6,129 bases of DNA from Pseudomonadota bacterium. GTDB taxonomy: Bacteria > Pseudomonadota > Gammaproteobacteria > Steroidobacterales > Steroidobacteraceae. The stretch spans positions 1 to 6,129 of the forward strand of contig JAJZLX010000688.1 in NCBI GenBank assembly GCA_021850555.1, read 5' to 3'. This document shows, piece by piece, positions 5,663 through 6,129 of this stretch (position 1 is the first letter of the stretch; each line of letters begins with the position of its first letter). The translations under genes and the position numbers were made by a program. The notes under the pieces were generated by a model. The model was given only the letters and a program-made list of their open reading frames with translations. It did no database searches and was not told the DNA's origin.

Positions 5663-6055
5663 CTACTCGCAGAGGCTTTCGAGATAACCTTGCGCGACGG
5701 GCGAGAGGCGCTTCAGTGCCAGCGCGCGCGCCTTGGGTGCATCCACGATGTATTCCAGAGGCCCGGAGACGAGCATCTGGCGGATGCCGGGATGTCGCGC
5801 CGAGACCCGCGCCATTTTGTTGAGTACGGTGAAGCCGCGGTTGATTTTCTGGCGAGGCGCCCGGTTCTGCTCGATGGTGCGGGCGAGGTACTGGCCGAAG
5901 CGCACGTAGAGAAAATAGTCATCATCGCCCACTTGAAAGCGGGCTTCGGCGAAGAAATCGGGAAAATTCTTTTCCAAATACGAATTGACGCTGCACAGAG
6001 CGGGGCGAGGATCGCGATCGGGCGACGCAGTTTGCTGCTTCATTTCGCGGGTCAC
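5663..6055 (-). CDS. Conserved-looking hypothetical protein, 130 residues, cotranscribed with DUF924 gene
   Basis: I do not recognise this family. The protein is soluble, with no signal peptide or membrane segment. Its N terminus is polar (KQQTASPDRDPRP). Then comes a mixed aromatic/acidic core: SYLEKNFPDFFAEARF, GDDDYFLYVRFGQYLARTI, and a basic helix-rich part, QKINRGFTVLNKMARVSARH. A final helix LSPVAQGYLESLCE precedes TAG 5663-5665. The cohesive hydrophobic patterning and the tight fit between neighbours support a real gene. The start is uncertain. GTG 6055 would overlap a possible upstream stop by four bases (GTGA), with GGAGG only one base before it. ATG 6043 has the same GGAGG 13 bases upstream, which is rather far. 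The frame stays open to the window edge, so a longer protein is not excluded. The five-base gap to the DUF924 gene suggests a shared transcript, but no functional link is known. Confidence 0.75.
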   Translation of the reverse strand: MTREMKQQTASPDRDPRPALCSVNSYLEKNFPDFFAEARFQVGDDDYFLYVRFGQYLARTIEQNRAPRQKINRGFTVLNKMARVSARHPGIRQMLVSGPLEYIVDAPKARALALKRLSPVAQGYLESLCE

Positions 6056-6129
6056 ACCTCCAGAGGGTCCAGACCGCCATCGTTGGACGTCGCGAGCGGC
6101 ACCACACCCCGCGGCGCGGCGCGAATGGT
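6052..6129 (-). CDS. Possible C-terminal end of a gene entering from the right edge
   Basis: This minus-strand frame is open from the window edge for 25 codons and ends in TGA at 6054-6052. The peptide is TIRAAPRGVVPLATSNDGG followed by LDPLEV. Its stop overlaps the possible GTG start of the 130-residue gene by four bases (GTGA), a classic operon junction. Third codon positions are mostly G or C, but so are those of a competing frame. The piece is too short to assign a family. It may instead be non-coding upstream sequence. Confidence 0.35.
   Translation of the reverse strand, partial: TIRAAPRGVVPLATSNDGGLDPLEV

Overview
This is a GC-rich chromosomal segment with tightly packed genes and G/C-dominated third codon positions. 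The gene content fits a proteobacterium, most likely a gammaproteobacterium of the Xanthomonadales/Nevskiales/Steroidobacter kind. That placement is an inference from protein family flavour and base composition, because no rRNA or marker gene is present. I see no phage, transposase, CRISPR, tRNA or plasmid gene. It reads as ordinary chromosomal core or near-core DNA with one damaged gene and one repeat-bearing spacer.

Layout, plus strand (1-3138). The window opens inside the C-terminal part of a YheT-type alpha/beta hydrolase (1-339). After a 120-base spacer with a strong GC hairpin and a possible promoter come two back-to-back M16 (insulinase/pitrilysin) family genes (460-1782 and 1783-3138), with the stop of the first touching the start of the second. 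The first carries the zinc motif HFFEH but has lost the substrate-side Arg/Tyr pair. The second has lost the zinc motif but keeps the Arg/Tyr pair. They are best read as the two complementary subunits of one heteromeric M16B peptidase.

Middle (3139-3892). A 228-base spacer between convergent genes holds several copies of a short GC-rich module, including a perfect 13-bp inverted repeat. It is followed on the minus strand by a small exported TPR-like protein gene (3367-3775). That gene is split between two reading frames, so it is either a pseudogene or carries a sequencing indel. It has a good ribosome binding site, a plausible sigma70-type promoter and a stem-loop near the predicted mRNA 5' end.

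Right part, minus strand (3893-6129). A LysR-type regulator of the GcvA-like branch (3893-4822) lies downstream of a compact set transcribed leftward: a possible C-terminal remnant of a gene entering from the right edge (6052-6129), an unrecognised 130-residue protein (5663-6055) and a DUF924 family protein (5007-5657). The last two are 5 bases apart and the first two may overlap by 4 bases, so they look like one operon. The target of the LysR regulator is not evident, as it has no divergent neighbour.

No clearly novel multi-gene system was found. The points most worth following are the complementary M16 pair without signal peptides, the repeated module in the convergent spacer, the frameshifted TPR gene and the unknown small protein coupled to DUF924.
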